A DNA stretch of 64,000 nucleotides from DASPWW01 sp963841715 (GCA_963841715.1 CAWJDP010000003.1:248001-312000), one strand, 5' to 3'; shown: positions 34,827 through 44,292, numbered from the stretch's first letter. The notes: a model not told the origin generated them from the sequence alone. Made by a program: numbers and translations.

Positions 34827-36405
34827 CCCCGGGCCGCGCCGCGTCCTCCTTCTCGTACTCCTCGAGCAGCCGCCGCTCTCTGCTCATCCGCGGGAACAGG
34901 AAGAAGACGAGGATGGCGCCGAGCAGGATCGCGACGATCCCGGCCAGATAGGCATTCTGGTCGCCGTTCAGGAACGCGGTCTTCGCGCCGCTCGTGATCG
35001 CGTGGGCGTACTGCGGGTAGCGCTCCGCAGTGTCGGTGGCGCTCGAGAACGACTTCTCGAGCTCCGCCTGGACGTTGTTCGTGAGCTGGCTCTTGTTGGG
35101 CGCCGCCGCGATCTCCGCTGAGATCGCGGACGCATAGCCCGCGGTCAGGAACGCGCCGAGGATCGACTGCATGATCGCTCCGCCGAGATCGCGCTGCAGA
35201 TCGGCGGTCCCCGATGCCATCCCGGCGCGATCGACCGGGACCGAGCTGGTCAGCGAGTGCGAGGCGGGCGTGCCGGCGAATCCGACCCCGATTCCGATGA
35301 ACGCGTAGCCGAGCCCGACCTTCCAGTACGGGATCCCCTCCTTCCACAGCAGCAGCATCGTCAGGAAGCCGAGAAGGCAGAACGCGTAGCCGACCAACAG
35401 CGTGAAGCGCGCGCCGCGCGCCTCGACGAGCTTCGCGGATCGCGGCGCGACGAGGACCATGAATGCGGCCGCCGGAAGGATCGCGAGCCCCGCCTCGAGC
35501 GTCGAGTAGGAGAGCACGTCCTGGAGGAACTGCTGGCCGACGAACATCGCCCCCATCAGCGTCCCGAAGACGATGATCCCGGCGCATGCCGCGACCCAAA
35601 ACGTCGGCCGTGAGGCGACCTCGAGGTCGTACAGCGGCGACGCGGCGCGGCGCTGGCGGAGCACGAACGCGATCCCCGCCGCAAGCGCGAGCAAGGCGAG
35701 GCCCAGCGTCAGCGCCCCGGCGTTCGGCAGCGGCGCGATGTTGATCGCGAGCACGAGCGCCGCAACGAGCACGATCGAGAGAATCCCGCCGAGATTGTCG
35801 ACGGGGTCGCTCGTCTCGTTGACGTGCGCGGGGACGAAGCGCAGCGCCAGCACCAGCGCGAGGACGGCGAGCGGCAGCGTGACGGCGAACACCGATCCCC
35901 AGTCGAACTGGGTCAGCAGGGCCCCGGAGATCAGTGGCCCGAGCGCGGCAATCGCACCGCCGATCCCCGACCACAGCGCGATCGACCGCGTCCGGGCCGG
36001 GCCCGCCCACAGCGCGGTGATCAGGGCGAGCGTGGTCGGGAACGCCATCCCGGCGGCGACGCCGCCGATCAGCCGGGCGATGAAGAGCACACCGATCGTC
36101 GGGGCCAGGGCCGCGAGCAGCGACGCCGGGATCGAGAGCGCCATCCCGAGCACGAGCATCCTCTTGCGGCCGTGGTGGTCGCCGAGAGCCCCGAGGTAGA
36201 GCACCGAGGTGGCGAGCCCAAGCGAGTACCCGATCGCGACGAGGTTGAGGCTCGTCTGGCCAGCGTCGAAGGCCTGCCCGATCGACGGCAGCGCGACGTT
36301 GGCTACGGCCAGGTTGAGGTTCGCGACCGCGGCGACGAGGATCAGCGTCCCGAGCACGAGCCCGGACCGCTTCGGGGCCTTAGACGGCGACGTGTCCGCG
36401 CTCAT
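34810..36405 (-). CDS. MFS transporter, DHA2-like
   Basis: 531 aa from ATG 36405. About 14 hydrophobic helices. Motif A region is LGALGDHHGRKRMLVLG and the N-terminal region NLAVANVALPSIGQAFDAGQTSLNLVAIGYSL is typical of DHA2 drug/proton antiporters. A 90-residue amphipathic extracytoplasmic loop lies before the last helix. No adjacent regulator. Confidence 0.9.
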   Translation of the reverse strand: MSADTSPSKAPKRSGLVLGTLILVAAVANLNLAVANVALPSIGQAFDAGQTSLNLVAIGYSLGLATSVLYLGALGDHHGRKRMLVLGMALSIPASLLAALAPTIGVLFIARLIGGVAAGMAFPTTLALITALWAGPARTRSIALWSGIGGAIAALGPLISGALLTQFDWGSVFAVTLPLAVLALVLALRFVPAHVNETSDPVDNLGGILSIVLVAALVLAINIAPLPNAGALTLGLALLALAAGIAFVLRQRRAASPLYDLEVASRPTFWVAACAGIIVFGTLMGAMFVGQQFLQDVLSYSTLEAGLAILPAAAFMVLVAPRSAKLVEARGARFTLLVGYAFCLLGFLTMLLLWKEGIPYWKVGLGYAFIGIGVGFAGTPASHSLTSSVPVDRAGMASGTADLQRDLGGAIMQSILGAFLTAGYASAISAEIAAAPNKSQLTNNVQAELEKSFSSATDTAERYPQYAHAITSGAKTAFLNGDQNAYLAGIVAILLGAILVFFLFPRMSRERRLLEEYEKEDAARPGVSPAA

Positions 36406-36709
36406 GCGACGCCATCCTACGGAATGAGGCGGAGTGCGCGCCGCGCAACTCGCGCCCGCGGGTGCCGTGTTCGGCGGGGCAAGGAGTTGGGCTCGATGCA
36501 CTCGATAAGGGCCGGCGCTGCGAAGGCAAGCACGCCGGCGCCATCCGAAGCTCGCGGCGAGTGTGACCGCCTCGAACCTGGCGCCGAACGGCCCCAGCGC
36601 GTGCGGCTACGCCGCCGACTCGCGGACCGGGATCGTGATCATGCGGCGCCTCGTCGGCGCGGGTCGGGGGCTGGTCGGGACGCTCAACGCCACGGGGCTC
36701 AGGCCCTGA
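36406..36709. other. Intergenic region with a possible gene remnant
   Basis: Between the MFS gene and the second DUF389 gene. On the plus strand, a 48-codon frame (GTG 36563 to TGA 36709) reads ASNLAPNGPSACGYAADSRT and continues to LVGTLNATGLRP; it looks like the C-terminal end of an exported protein but has no start region or signal, so it may be a remnant. Nothing else was seen. Confidence 0.3.
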
Positions 36710-37630
36710 TCACACGCCCCGATCGCCGCCCGCCGCCGCGCGCTCGTCGCGGCGCCGCGCGAGCCAGGTCTGCACGGCGAGCGTGATGCTTCCGGAGACG
36801 ATCAACAGGCAGACGTTGACGACGAGGACGACGAGCGCGCCACCCGCGCCCTGGGCCTCGCCGGCGCCCACCGCGACGCCCCAGTAGGCGGAGGCAGGGA
36901 TCGTCGTCACCGAGATCGCCACCCCGACCGCGGCGCTCGCCCTGGTCTCAAACGCGAGCATCGCCGCGATCCCCGCGGCGAGGGCGACGAGGACGGTCGA
37001 GTAGTCGGTCGTCGCAAGGCTGTGCAGCCCGCCCGTGCCGAGCACGATGTGCGAGTCGAACCCGCTCGCCGCGACGAGGGCCGCGACCGCCGCGGCGACG
37101 CCGCCGACAAGCGCGAGTCCGAGCACCAACGTCCCCAGGGCGGTGCGGAACAGAGCCCAGCGCCGCCCCACGACGCCGACGCACATCGAGCACAGGGGCA
37201 GCAAGTCGGGGCTGACCGCCATCGCGCCGACGATCAGGATCGAGTTCCCCTTGATCACGCCGAGCGCCGCGAGCGCCCCCGCAACGGCCATCAGGGCAAA
37301 GTAGCGGCCCAGGGGGCGCGCGTTCTCCCGCGCCACGCCGAGGACCTCGATCCACGCGAACCCGGTCGTGGCACCGAGACGGCGGCCGGCGGAGGTGACC
37401 GGAGCGACAATCTCCAGCTGGCTGACGACGAAGTCCTCAGGACCCAGACCGAGCTGCTCCAAGGTTGTGATCAGCTCGTCGGCGACCTCGAGGTCGACGT
37501 CGGCCTCGACAACCGCGCCCCCGCCCGCCGCCGCCATCCGACCGATCCGTCGCAGGCCCTCGGCCGCGAGCAACTCCCGCTCCAGAATCACGGCACGTTC
37601 GTCGGGGACTGAGATCCGCGCGCGAAGCAT
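36710..37630 (-). CDS. DUF389 domain membrane protein (second copy)
   Basis: 306 aa. Same architecture as the copy at 28.3-29.2 kb: a soluble N-terminal domain (residues ~1-100), then helices with NSILIVGAMAVSPDLLPLCSMCVG and FETRASAAVGVAISVTTIPASAYWGVA. The two copies are clearly paralogous in the membrane part and diverged in the N-terminal domain. Follows the membrane-protein pair at 37.65-38.5 kb on the same strand. Confidence 0.88.
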   Translation of the reverse strand: MLRARISVPDERAVILERELLAAEGLRRIGRMAAAGGGAVVEADVDLEVADELITTLEQLGLGPEDFVVSQLEIVAPVTSAGRRLGATTGFAWIEVLGVARENARPLGRYFALMAVAGALAALGVIKGNSILIVGAMAVSPDLLPLCSMCVGVVGRRWALFRTALGTLVLGLALVGGVAAAVAALVAASGFDSHIVLGTGGLHSLATTDYSTVLVALAAGIAAMLAFETRASAAVGVAISVTTIPASAYWGVAVGAGEAQGAGGALVVLVVNVCLLIVSGSITLAVQTWLARRRDERAAAGGDRGV

Positions 37631-37649
37631 CAGCGCATCGCCAGCCGCC

Positions 37650-38111
37650 CTAGGTCGGCTTGGTCGTCATCGCCCAAGTCGCGACGAGGTAGGCGACGAT
37701 CAGCACCGAGACGATCGCGGCCCCCAAGCGGCCGCTGATGCTGGGCCCGCCGGAGCGCGACGCGCGGCGCATCGCCAGCCCCGCGAGCAGGGTCGAGATG
37801 AGGATGAAGAGGAAGCCGATGTCGGCGGTGTAGCCGCCGATGTCGAGCCACGAGACGTTGACACCGGATAGGTCCTCCTTCGAGGAGATCCACTCTGCCC
37901 CGCCCCGCATCACGATCCACCCGGGGAGCGCGCCGAGCAGCATCGCGCGGTAGCCGAGCCGCATCAGCTCCGGCTCGCCGCGGCGCCATGCGAGCACCAG
38001 GGCCGCGGCCGCGAGCACGAGTGCCCCGACGAGCACCATCGCCCCGAGCACGTGCACGAGCAGCGCGATGTTCCAGGAATCGGGCCGGATCGTCGCCGCC
38101 AAGCCGGTCAC
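37650..38111 (-). CDS. Four-helix membrane protein, DUF2269-like
   Basis: 153 aa from GTG 38111 with four hydrophobic segments (ALLVHVLGAMVLVGALVLAA, RAMLLGALPGWIVM, DIGFLFILISTLLAGLAM, LGAAIVSVLIVAYLVATWAM). The N-terminal His in LLVHVLGAMV suggests a heme- or metal-binding membrane bundle as in DUF2269, but this is tentative. GTGA overlap with the related upstream gene. Confidence 0.65.
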   Translation of the reverse strand: MTGLAATIRPDSWNIALLVHVLGAMVLVGALVLAAAALVLAWRRGEPELMRLGYRAMLLGALPGWIVMRGGAEWISSKEDLSGVNVSWLDIGGYTADIGFLFILISTLLAGLAMRRASRSGGPSISGRLGAAIVSVLIVAYLVATWAMTTKPT

Positions 38112-38503
38112 GCCCCCGGCTTGTAGATCATCACGACGAGCAGCCCGAGCACGACTGCGGCCCGCAGCCAGTGCATCAGCACCGCTTGGCGATCGACGGC
38201 GGCGCCGCCGCCCGCCGCGGAGGTGAATCCAACCTGGGCGCGCCGGCCGAACTCAGCCGCGATCGCCCAGAGGACGATCGCGGCGATGATCCAGCCGTCC
38301 CAGACCTCGTAGCCCTTGACGTAGATCGCGAGCCAGATCCCAAACACGAGCGTCCCGAGGCCGCCGATCGCCCAGAGCACGTTTCCGACCCCGAGCACCC
38401 TGGAGTCGATCGCCGCCCCGAGCGCGAACGCGGTGAAGATCACCACCGTGGTGACGAGCGCGAACGCCGAGACAACGTGCAGGAACAGGAGCGTGTCGTA
38501 CAC
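38108..38503 (-). CDS. Four-helix membrane protein, paralogous partner
   Basis: 131 aa from GTG 38503. N-terminus MYDTLLFLHVVSAFALVTTVVIF, with His at the same place as in the downstream partner, and four hydrophobic segments. The two overlap by 4 bp and probably form a heteromeric membrane pair. Function unknown. Confidence 0.7.
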   Translation of the reverse strand: MYDTLLFLHVVSAFALVTTVVIFTAFALGAAIDSRVLGVGNVLWAIGGLGTLVFGIWLAIYVKGYEVWDGWIIAAIVLWAIAAEFGRRAQVGFTSAAGGGAAVDRQAVLMHWLRAAVVLGLLVVMIYKPGA

Positions 38504-38588
38504 GGCCGCGCACCCTACCGACAGCGGTCGACGCGGCGGTCGGCGCGAGGCGCGAGCCCCGCGCCGGCCCCGCTGAGCTCGGCATGGA

Positions 38589-38702
38589 TCAGTAGCCGCC
38601 GGCCCCGCCGCCGCCACCCGACGCCATCGCGATCACGATCGCGAGGACGACGAGAGCGGCGAGCACGGCGACCGCGATCCAGGTTCCGTATCGACGTGTC
38701 AT
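38589..38702 (-). CDS. 37-aa single-pass membrane peptide with Gly-rich tail
   Basis: MTRRYGTWIAVAVLAALVVL begins a 37-aa peptide with one helix and a GGGGGAGGY end. The ATG at 38702 is preceded by a strong AAAGGAG ribosome binding site at ideal distance, which argues that this very small frame is translated. Located between the membrane pair and the sigma factor gene, with 85 bp to the former. Confidence 0.65.
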   Translation of the reverse strand: MTRRYGTWIAVAVLAALVVLAIVIAMASGGGGGAGGY

Positions 38703-38798
38703 CGTTGCTCCTTTCCGGTGTTCCGCCCGGTAGTACGCCGTCGAAGCGGCCGGGGATGGGCGGCCCCCAAAGCCCATCTCTTTGCGCCTCCGATCCGT

Positions 38799-39371
38799 AT
38801 GTCATTGAGGAAGATGCGATCCGAATCGGTCTCAGATGAATCACTGCTGTCCGGACTCGCCTCGGGGGACTCCGAGGCGTCGGCGGTGTTCGTGCGCCGC
38901 TATCAGTCCAGGGTCTTCGGCCTCGCCTACTCGATGGTTGGCGACGCCGGCTCCGCCGAGGAGATCGCCCAGGAGGCGTTCCTGCGCGTCTGGCGCCACG
39001 CCCGCGCCTACGACTCGCGACGGGGGCGCGTGCAGACGTGGCTGCTGTCGATCACGCGCAACCTCGCGATCGACCATCTCCGCGTCCGCCGCGGGGAGCC
39101 GGTCGACCCCGACACGCTCGATGCCCGGGAGATGATGCTGATGAGCTCGGCGCGGCAGCCGGACGACGTCCACGACGAGGTCTTCGCCCTCCGCTCCGCC
39201 CTCCGCACGCTCCCGGACGAGCAGCGCCGGCCGCTGATGATGGCCGCGCTCGGTGGCTACACCGCACACGAGATCTCCGAGATCGAGGAGACGCCGCTTG
39301 GGACGACGAAGAGCAGGATCCGCAGCGCGATGCTGAAGCTGCGCGACCGCCCGGAGGTGGCGGATGATTAG
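38799..39371 (+). CDS. ECF-type RNA polymerase sigma factor
   Basis: 190 aa. Region 2 (FVRRYQSRVFGLAYSMVGDAGSAEEIAQEAFLRVWRHARAYDSRRGRVQTWLLSITRNLAIDHLR) and region 4 (LRTLPDEQRRPLMMAALGGYTAHEISEIEETPLGTTKSRIRSAMLKLR) are clear. Overlaps the following anti-sigma gene by 8 bp, a classic sigma/anti-sigma pair. ATG 38799 is used; ATG 38814 is an alternative. Confidence 0.95.
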   Translation: MSLRKMRSESVSDESLLSGLASGDSEASAVFVRRYQSRVFGLAYSMVGDAGSAEEIAQEAFLRVWRHARAYDSRRGRVQTWLLSITRNLAIDHLRVRRGEPVDPDTLDAREMMLMSSARQPDDVHDEVFALRSALRTLPDEQRRPLMMAALGGYTAHEISEIEETPLGTTKSRIRSAMLKLRDRPEVADD

Positions 39372-40062
39372 CTGCGAAGAGACCCGCGATCTCGCACCCG
39401 AGCTCGCCCTCGGGATCGCGGTCGGCGAGGAGCGTGCGGACGCCCTCGACCACATCGCGACCTGCCAGTCGTGCCGTCGCCATCTCGAGGAGCTGTCGAC
39501 GGTTGCCGACGAGATGCTGCTGCTCGCCCCCTCGCAGGAGCCTCCCGCCGGCTTCGAGTCGCGGGTGCTGAACGAGATCGTGCCCGCCGCGTCCACGAGG
39601 CGGCGGCGGCCGAACCGGCTCCGGCGGTGGATCCCGCAGGTCGCCCTCGCGACGACCGCCGCGATCGCCGCCGCGAGCGGGATGTGGCTCGCGCTCGGCA
39701 GCGATCGCGAGCTCGCAAACCACTACCGCAACACGCTTCACAGCGCCAACGGGAAGTACTTCGACGCCGCGAAGCTCACGACCGCCGGCGGCCATGAGGC
39801 CGGGCACGTGTTCACCTACGAGGGTGCACCGTCGTGGGTCCTCGTCACGGTCGAGTCGGCGTCGTCGAAGATCGGCGACGGGCGCTACCGCGTCGAGCTG
39901 ATCACCGAGTCGGGCACGACCCGCCTGCGGCCGCTCGAGGTCAAGAACGGCAGCGGCAGCGCCGGCCAGGCGATTCCGAGCGGAGTCGGCGACGTGCACG
40001 AGGTCCGCCTGCTCGGCCCGAACCCGGGCGACGCGCTCGCGGCGCGCTTCGGCGGCCACTAG
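39364..40062 (+). CDS. Zinc-binding anti-sigma factor
   Basis: 232 aa. The ZAS motif HIATCQSCRRHLEEL (H-x3-C-x2-C) lies near residue 30. One membrane helix (VALATTAAIAAASGMWLAL, about residue 95) leads to an extracytoplasmic domain of ~115 residues that may sense envelope or redox stress. Immediately downstream of its cognate sigma gene. Confidence 0.92.
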   Translation: MISCEETRDLAPELALGIAVGEERADALDHIATCQSCRRHLEELSTVADEMLLLAPSQEPPAGFESRVLNEIVPAASTRRRRPNRLRRWIPQVALATTAAIAAASGMWLALGSDRELANHYRNTLHSANGKYFDAAKLTTAGGHEAGHVFTYEGAPSWVLVTVESASSKIGDGRYRVELITESGTTRLRPLEVKNGSGSAGQAIPSGVGDVHEVRLLGPNPGDALAARFGGH

Positions 40063-40113
40063 CCGGCTGAACGGGTAGCCCGGACCCCCGACCCCGCCGA
40101 CCGGGGCCGCGGC

Positions 40114-41490
40114 TCACCACTTCGTCGGCTTGCCGTTCTGGAAAAGCCAGACGTCGAAGAAGCGCGACAGGTCCTGGCCGGACTCGCGCTCAGCGAGGGC
40201 GATGAAGTCGTCGATCGTGGCGTTGCCGTACTTGTGCTGGGAGTACCAATCGCGCAGCAGCTTCCCGAACGTCTCGTCGCCGATCTTCTCGCGCAGCGCC
40301 TCGATCGCGAGCGCGCCGCGGACGTAGACGGAGTCCGAGAACAGCTTCCCAGCACCTCCTGGCCTGCCGGGGGGTGGGTTCCAAAACCGGTTCGCGCTCT
40401 CCGGCGTGTCGTAGAACTTCTTGAAGCTCTCCTCGAGGCTGTCGCCGCCGGTTTGGGACTCCCACAGCCACTCCGACCACGTCGCGAAGCCCTCGTTGAG
40501 CCAGATGTCCTGCCACCGCGCCGGCGTCACCGCGTCCCCGAACCACTGGTGGGCGACCTCGTGGGCGAGGATGATGTCGATCGGGGCGCCGCTGAACAGC
40601 GGCTGGTTCTGTGTCTCGAGCGCGTAGCCAACCCGCGGAGCGTGGTCGACGATCGCGCCGGTGGCGGCGAACGGATAGCCGCCGAAGGTGCGGCTGAAGA
40701 TCTCGAGGATCGACGGCAGCTGCAGCAGAGTCAGCTTCGAGGCCGCGGCCTCGCGGCGATCGAGGGCGACGAACGAGGGCCTGCCGTCGACGGTCGAGCG
40801 GCGGAGCTTGAATTTGCCGTTGGTCGCCGTCGCGAGGTAGGTCGCCATCGGGCTGTCCTCCCGCCACACAAACGTCGTCCGGCGCTTGCGATGGATCCGC
40901 GCCGTCAGGATGCCGTTGCCGAGCGCCTTCTTCCCCTTCGGGACCGTGAGCCGGAACGCGAACGTCGCCTTGTCGGTCGGGTAGTCGTTGCACGGGAACC
41001 ATGTCGGGGCCCCGGTCGGCTCGTCGGCGACGAACGCGCCATCGCCGGTCGGGATCCACCCCTCCAGCGATCCGTCCTGGTCCCGGAGCGGGCCGACCTT
41101 CCCCGCGTAGGTGACCGCTACCTCGAAGTCGCTGCCGGGGTCGATCGGGGTGGGCGGGGTCACGACGAGCTCCTGACCGCGCCTGTGGAACGAGGCCCGC
41201 CGGCCGTCGACGAGCAGGCGCTTGACCTTCGGACCGCGGAAGTCGAGGTCGAAGCCGCTCAGCCCCTGTGTCGCGGTCGCTGTGATCTTCGTCGTCGCGG
41301 CGATGCGGCGCCGGTTCGGGACGTAGCGAAGCGAGATGTCGTAGTGGGCGACGTCGTAGCCGCCGTTACCCGCCTTCGGGAGGTACGAGTCACCGAGCCC
41401 TGACGAGCCGCGGGCGTAGGCGGCGGCCCCCGCGTCGGCGGCGCCGGCGAGGGCGAGCGCGATCACCGCCGCGAGCGGCGCCGCGCGCAT
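40114..41490 (-). CDS. Exported M1-family metallopeptidase
   Basis: 458 aa from ATG 41490, preceded by AGGAG. A signal peptide (AAPLAAVIALALAGAADAGA) is followed by the M1 beta domain and the catalytic domain with HEVAHQWFGD and, 18 residues on, Glu in NEGFATW: the HExxH-x18-E zinc motif. YALETQNQ replaces the GAMEN exopeptidase motif. The chain is shorter than full M1 aminopeptidases as it lacks the C-terminal helical domain. GTG 41514 is an alternative start. Confidence 0.92.
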   Translation of the reverse strand: MRAAPLAAVIALALAGAADAGAAAYARGSSGLGDSYLPKAGNGGYDVAHYDISLRYVPNRRRIAATTKITATATQGLSGFDLDFRGPKVKRLLVDGRRASFHRRGQELVVTPPTPIDPGSDFEVAVTYAGKVGPLRDQDGSLEGWIPTGDGAFVADEPTGAPTWFPCNDYPTDKATFAFRLTVPKGKKALGNGILTARIHRKRRTTFVWREDSPMATYLATATNGKFKLRRSTVDGRPSFVALDRREAAASKLTLLQLPSILEIFSRTFGGYPFAATGAIVDHAPRVGYALETQNQPLFSGAPIDIILAHEVAHQWFGDAVTPARWQDIWLNEGFATWSEWLWESQTGGDSLEESFKKFYDTPESANRFWNPPPGRPGGAGKLFSDSVYVRGALAIEALREKIGDETFGKLLRDWYSQHKYGNATIDDFIALAERESGQDLSRFFDVWLFQNGKPTKW

Positions 41491-41564
41491 CAAGCTCCTG
41501 CCTCGCGTGGACACCAAGGTCAGTATGGCGGCCGCGCATGGTGCGGGCGCCGCTTCGCCCGCGT

Positions 41565-41948
41565 TCAGCCGATGACGAGCCTGCTCTGGTCGTTCGGGTC
41601 GACCCGCACCGGCACCGAGGCGCCCGGCTGGTACTCGGGGAGCGAGATCCGGGAGACGATCTGGCGATGGGTGACCTCGTAGCTCGACCCGTCGAGCTCG
41701 ACCGTGAGGTCGAACTCGACCTCGGGATTCTCGTTCAGCGTCTTGCCTGTGTCGCGGGTCGCCTTCACGGTCGCCTGGCCTGGATGACCCTCCTGCATCA
41801 GCCGCTGCTGATCCTGAACCCCTCCCAGTGTCTGCTTGGCGAACTCGAACGTGTCCTTGATGCCACTTGGGGCGCGCTCGGTCTCCTCCTGCCATCGCGC
41901 CTCGGCGCCTCTGCGCTGCGCGTCCCTCTTCTCCTTGAACAAACCCAT
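41565..41948 (-). CDS. Conserved hypothetical soluble protein
   Basis: 127 aa from ATG 41948, which has AAGGAG upstream. An N-terminal charged helical region (MGLFKEKRDAQRRGAEARWQEE) is followed by a beta-rich domain (QATVKATRDTGKTLNENPEVEFDLTVEL ... PVRVDPNDQSRLVIG) reminiscent of short SH3-like/DUF3592-type modules. No function can be assigned. Confidence 0.7.
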   Translation of the reverse strand: MGLFKEKRDAQRRGAEARWQEETERAPSGIKDTFEFAKQTLGGVQDQQRLMQEGHPGQATVKATRDTGKTLNENPEVEFDLTVELDGSSYEVTHRQIVSRISLPEYQPGASVPVRVDPNDQSRLVIG

Positions 41949-42371
41949 TCCCCGACTCCTTCTGGGTGGCCTGGCACCCTTAAACGATCCAGTACTGCAC
42001 ACCCCCGCCTACGGATCGAGCGTATTGATCGATGACCCCCACCGTCGCGTCGAGATGGAGCGCCGATCCCGGCCGCGTTGTACTGGCTGAAACGGACGCC
42101 TCACCCGCGCCGCGATCGGCGCAGTCTCCGGCTCGAGGCGGCATCATCGGGCATCGATGTCAACGGCGGATAAACATGCTGGTTAGACGCGGAATCTCCA
42201 ACCCCGACCTCGACGCCGACCGTCCGCAGCTCGCGGCCTCACCGGCCGGGACCGCGAAGCTCGGAATCGCCGTTTGGCCGCAGGGCCCGGTCGGCGGCGA
42301 CGCCACGACGCTCGAGGCGTCGGTCGACCGCGGGCTGGGGCGCCAGCGTGTCTGGACCTCGGCCGCCGCGG
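41949..42371. other. Intergenic region without recognised gene
   Basis: 423 bp between the hypothetical gene and the alcohol dehydrogenase stop. A plus-strand ATG near 42175 opens a frame that runs into the dehydrogenase gene on the other strand and looks like a shadow. No RNA gene or repeat was recognised. Confidence 0.4.
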
Positions 42372-43409
42372 TCAGGGCGCGAGGACGATCTTCAGCGACT
42401 CGTGACGATCGTAGGCGGCGTACGCGTCGGCGGCCTCGTCGAGCCTCATGTGGTCGCTGACCAGCGGCGTCGGGTCGAGGATCCCGGATGCGAGCATCGC
42501 GAGCACGCGGTCGAGGTGGCCGATCACGTTTGCGTGGCCGGTGCGGAGCGTAAGCGCCTTGATCCAGACGACGCCCATGTGGACCTGGGTCGGCTCGGCG
42601 TAGACGCCGGTCACCGACACCGATCCGGCCTTCCGCGCGAGCCTGCATGCGAGGTCGAGCGCGTCGGGGTGGCCGACCGCGTCGACGGCAAGGTCGACGC
42701 CGCGGCCGTCCGTGACCGCCTTCGCGGCGGCGCGAGGATCGTCCTCCGTGAGGTGAACCGGCTTGGCGCCGAACGACTTCGCGACGTCGAGGCGCGCCTC
42801 GACGGTGTCGACCGCGATCACCTCCGCCGCGCCGGCCGCGCGCGCGATCTGGACCGCGCACAACCCCACCGGGCCGAGGCCGAGGACCGCGACCGAGCCG
42901 CCGGGCTCGACCGCGCCGCCGCTTGTGATCGCGTGGTACGCCGTCCCCGCGACGTCGCCCGCGAACAGTGCCGCGTCGTCGGAGAGTCCCTCGGGGACGC
43001 GGCGCAGGGTCAGGTTCGCGTGCGGGACGAGCACGCGCTCGGCCTGAGCGCCCTGGAGCGAGCCGAGGGTCGCGCCGTGTCCGAACACCCGCGCGTCGTC
43101 GCACTTGTGGTACTCCCCGCGGCGGCAGAAGAAGCAACCTCCGCAGGCGGTCCCGTAGCAGCCGAGGACCCGGTCGCCGACCGAGACGCCGGTGACGCTG
43201 TCGCCGACCTCGAGCACCGTGCCGACGTATTCGTGGCCGATCGTGAACCCGGGCTCGATCTGGACGCGCCCATGGTAGATGTGGAGGTCGGAGCCGCAGA
43301 TACCCGTCGCCTCGACGGCGACGATCGCATCGTCGGAGGCGAGCAGCTCGGGCTCCGGCCGTTCCTCGATCCGGATCTCGCCGGGACCCTGGAAGGTGAC
43401 CGCACGCAT
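42372..43409 (-). CDS. Zinc-dependent alcohol dehydrogenase (MDR family)
   Basis: 345 aa. Catalytic zinc ligands in TGICGSDLHIYHGR and GHEYVG; structural zinc Cys cluster in CYGTACGGCFFCRRGEYHKC; Rossmann motif VAVLGLGPVGLCAVQIARAAGA. A medium-chain dehydrogenase; substrate unknown. Divergent from the SDR gene across 22 bp, so both probably share a promoter region. Confidence 0.93.
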   Translation of the reverse strand: MRAVTFQGPGEIRIEERPEPELLASDDAIVAVEATGICGSDLHIYHGRVQIEPGFTIGHEYVGTVLEVGDSVTGVSVGDRVLGCYGTACGGCFFCRRGEYHKCDDARVFGHGATLGSLQGAQAERVLVPHANLTLRRVPEGLSDDAALFAGDVAGTAYHAITSGGAVEPGGSVAVLGLGPVGLCAVQIARAAGAAEVIAVDTVEARLDVAKSFGAKPVHLTEDDPRAAAKAVTDGRGVDLAVDAVGHPDALDLACRLARKAGSVSVTGVYAEPTQVHMGVVWIKALTLRTGHANVIGHLDRVLAMLASGILDPTPLVSDHMRLDEAADAYAAYDRHESLKIVLAP

Positions 43410-43431
43410 TCGGGCAGGATATTGTCCTGGC

Positions 43432-44292
43432 GTGGGCGAGGTGTCGAAGGCCGCGTTGATCACGGGCTGCTCGACGGGGATCGGCCGCGCCACCGCCGAG
43501 CGCCTCGTCGGCAACGGCTGGACGGTCTACGCGACCGCGCGACGGACCGACGCGATCGAGGACCTCGCCCGGGACGGCTGCCGCACGCTGGCTCTCGACG
43601 TCACCGACGAGGACTCGATGCGCTCGGCGATCGAGGCGGTCGAGGAGGCCGATGACCCGGTCGGCGTCCTGATCAACAACGCCGGCTACAGCCAGAGCGG
43701 CGCTGTCGAGACGGTCTCGCCGGAGCACATGCGGCGCCAGTTCGAGACCAACGTCTTCGGGCTGATCCGGATGTGCCAGCTGGTGCTGCCCGGGATGCGG
43801 CGCCAGGGCTGGGGACGAATCGTCAACGTGAGCTCGATGGGCGGCCGGATGACGTTCCCCGGCGGCGGCATGTACCACGGGACCAAGCACGCCGTCGAGG
43901 CGGTCTCGGACGCGCTGCGGTTCGAGGTCCGGGACTTCGGCGTCGACGTGATCCTGATCGAGCCGGGGCTGATCAAGACGCAGTTCGGCGAGGCGGCGGT
44001 CGACGCTATCGACGAGGGAACGACCGGGGAGGGCCCGTACGCGGAGTTCAACGCGATGGTCGCGAAGGAGACCGCGGGCGCTTACGAGGGCCCAATGGCC
44101 CGGCTCGGCGCCGGCCCCGATGCGGTCGCGAAGACGATCGAGCGCGCGATCACGGCCCGCCGGCCGAAGCCGCGCTACCTCGTCACGGCCTCGGCGCGGG
44201 TGATCCTCGGGATCCACGCCCTTCTCCCCGACCGTGCCTGGGACGGCTTCGTCGGGACCCAGTTCGATCGCCCCAAGCCGAGCTCGGACTAG
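43432..44292 (+). CDS. Short-chain dehydrogenase/reductase
   Basis: 286 aa from GTG 43432. TGCSTGIGRATAERL for cofactor, NNAGYSQSG, catalytic Ser in VNVSSMGG, and YHGTKHA with Tyr/Lys. The C-terminal extension of about 80 residues is typical of retinol-dehydrogenase-like SDRs. GTG 43441 is an alternative start. Confidence 0.93.
   Translation: MGEVSKAALITGCSTGIGRATAERLVGNGWTVYATARRTDAIEDLARDGCRTLALDVTDEDSMRSAIEAVEEADDPVGVLINNAGYSQSGAVETVSPEHMRRQFETNVFGLIRMCQLVLPGMRRQGWGRIVNVSSMGGRMTFPGGGMYHGTKHAVEAVSDALRFEVRDFGVDVILIEPGLIKTQFGEAAVDAIDEGTTGEGPYAEFNAMVAKETAGAYEGPMARLGAGPDAVAKTIERAITARRPKPRYLVTASARVILGIHALLPDRAWDGFVGTQFDRPKPSSD

Noticed and set aside
36563..36709. 48-codon plus-strand frame resembling a C-terminal protein end
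   Set aside because: No start region or known family; kept only as a note in the intergenic entry.
42160..44217. 685-codon minus-strand frame
   Set aside because: Mostly an out-of-frame shadow of the alcohol dehydrogenase and antisense of the SDR gene.
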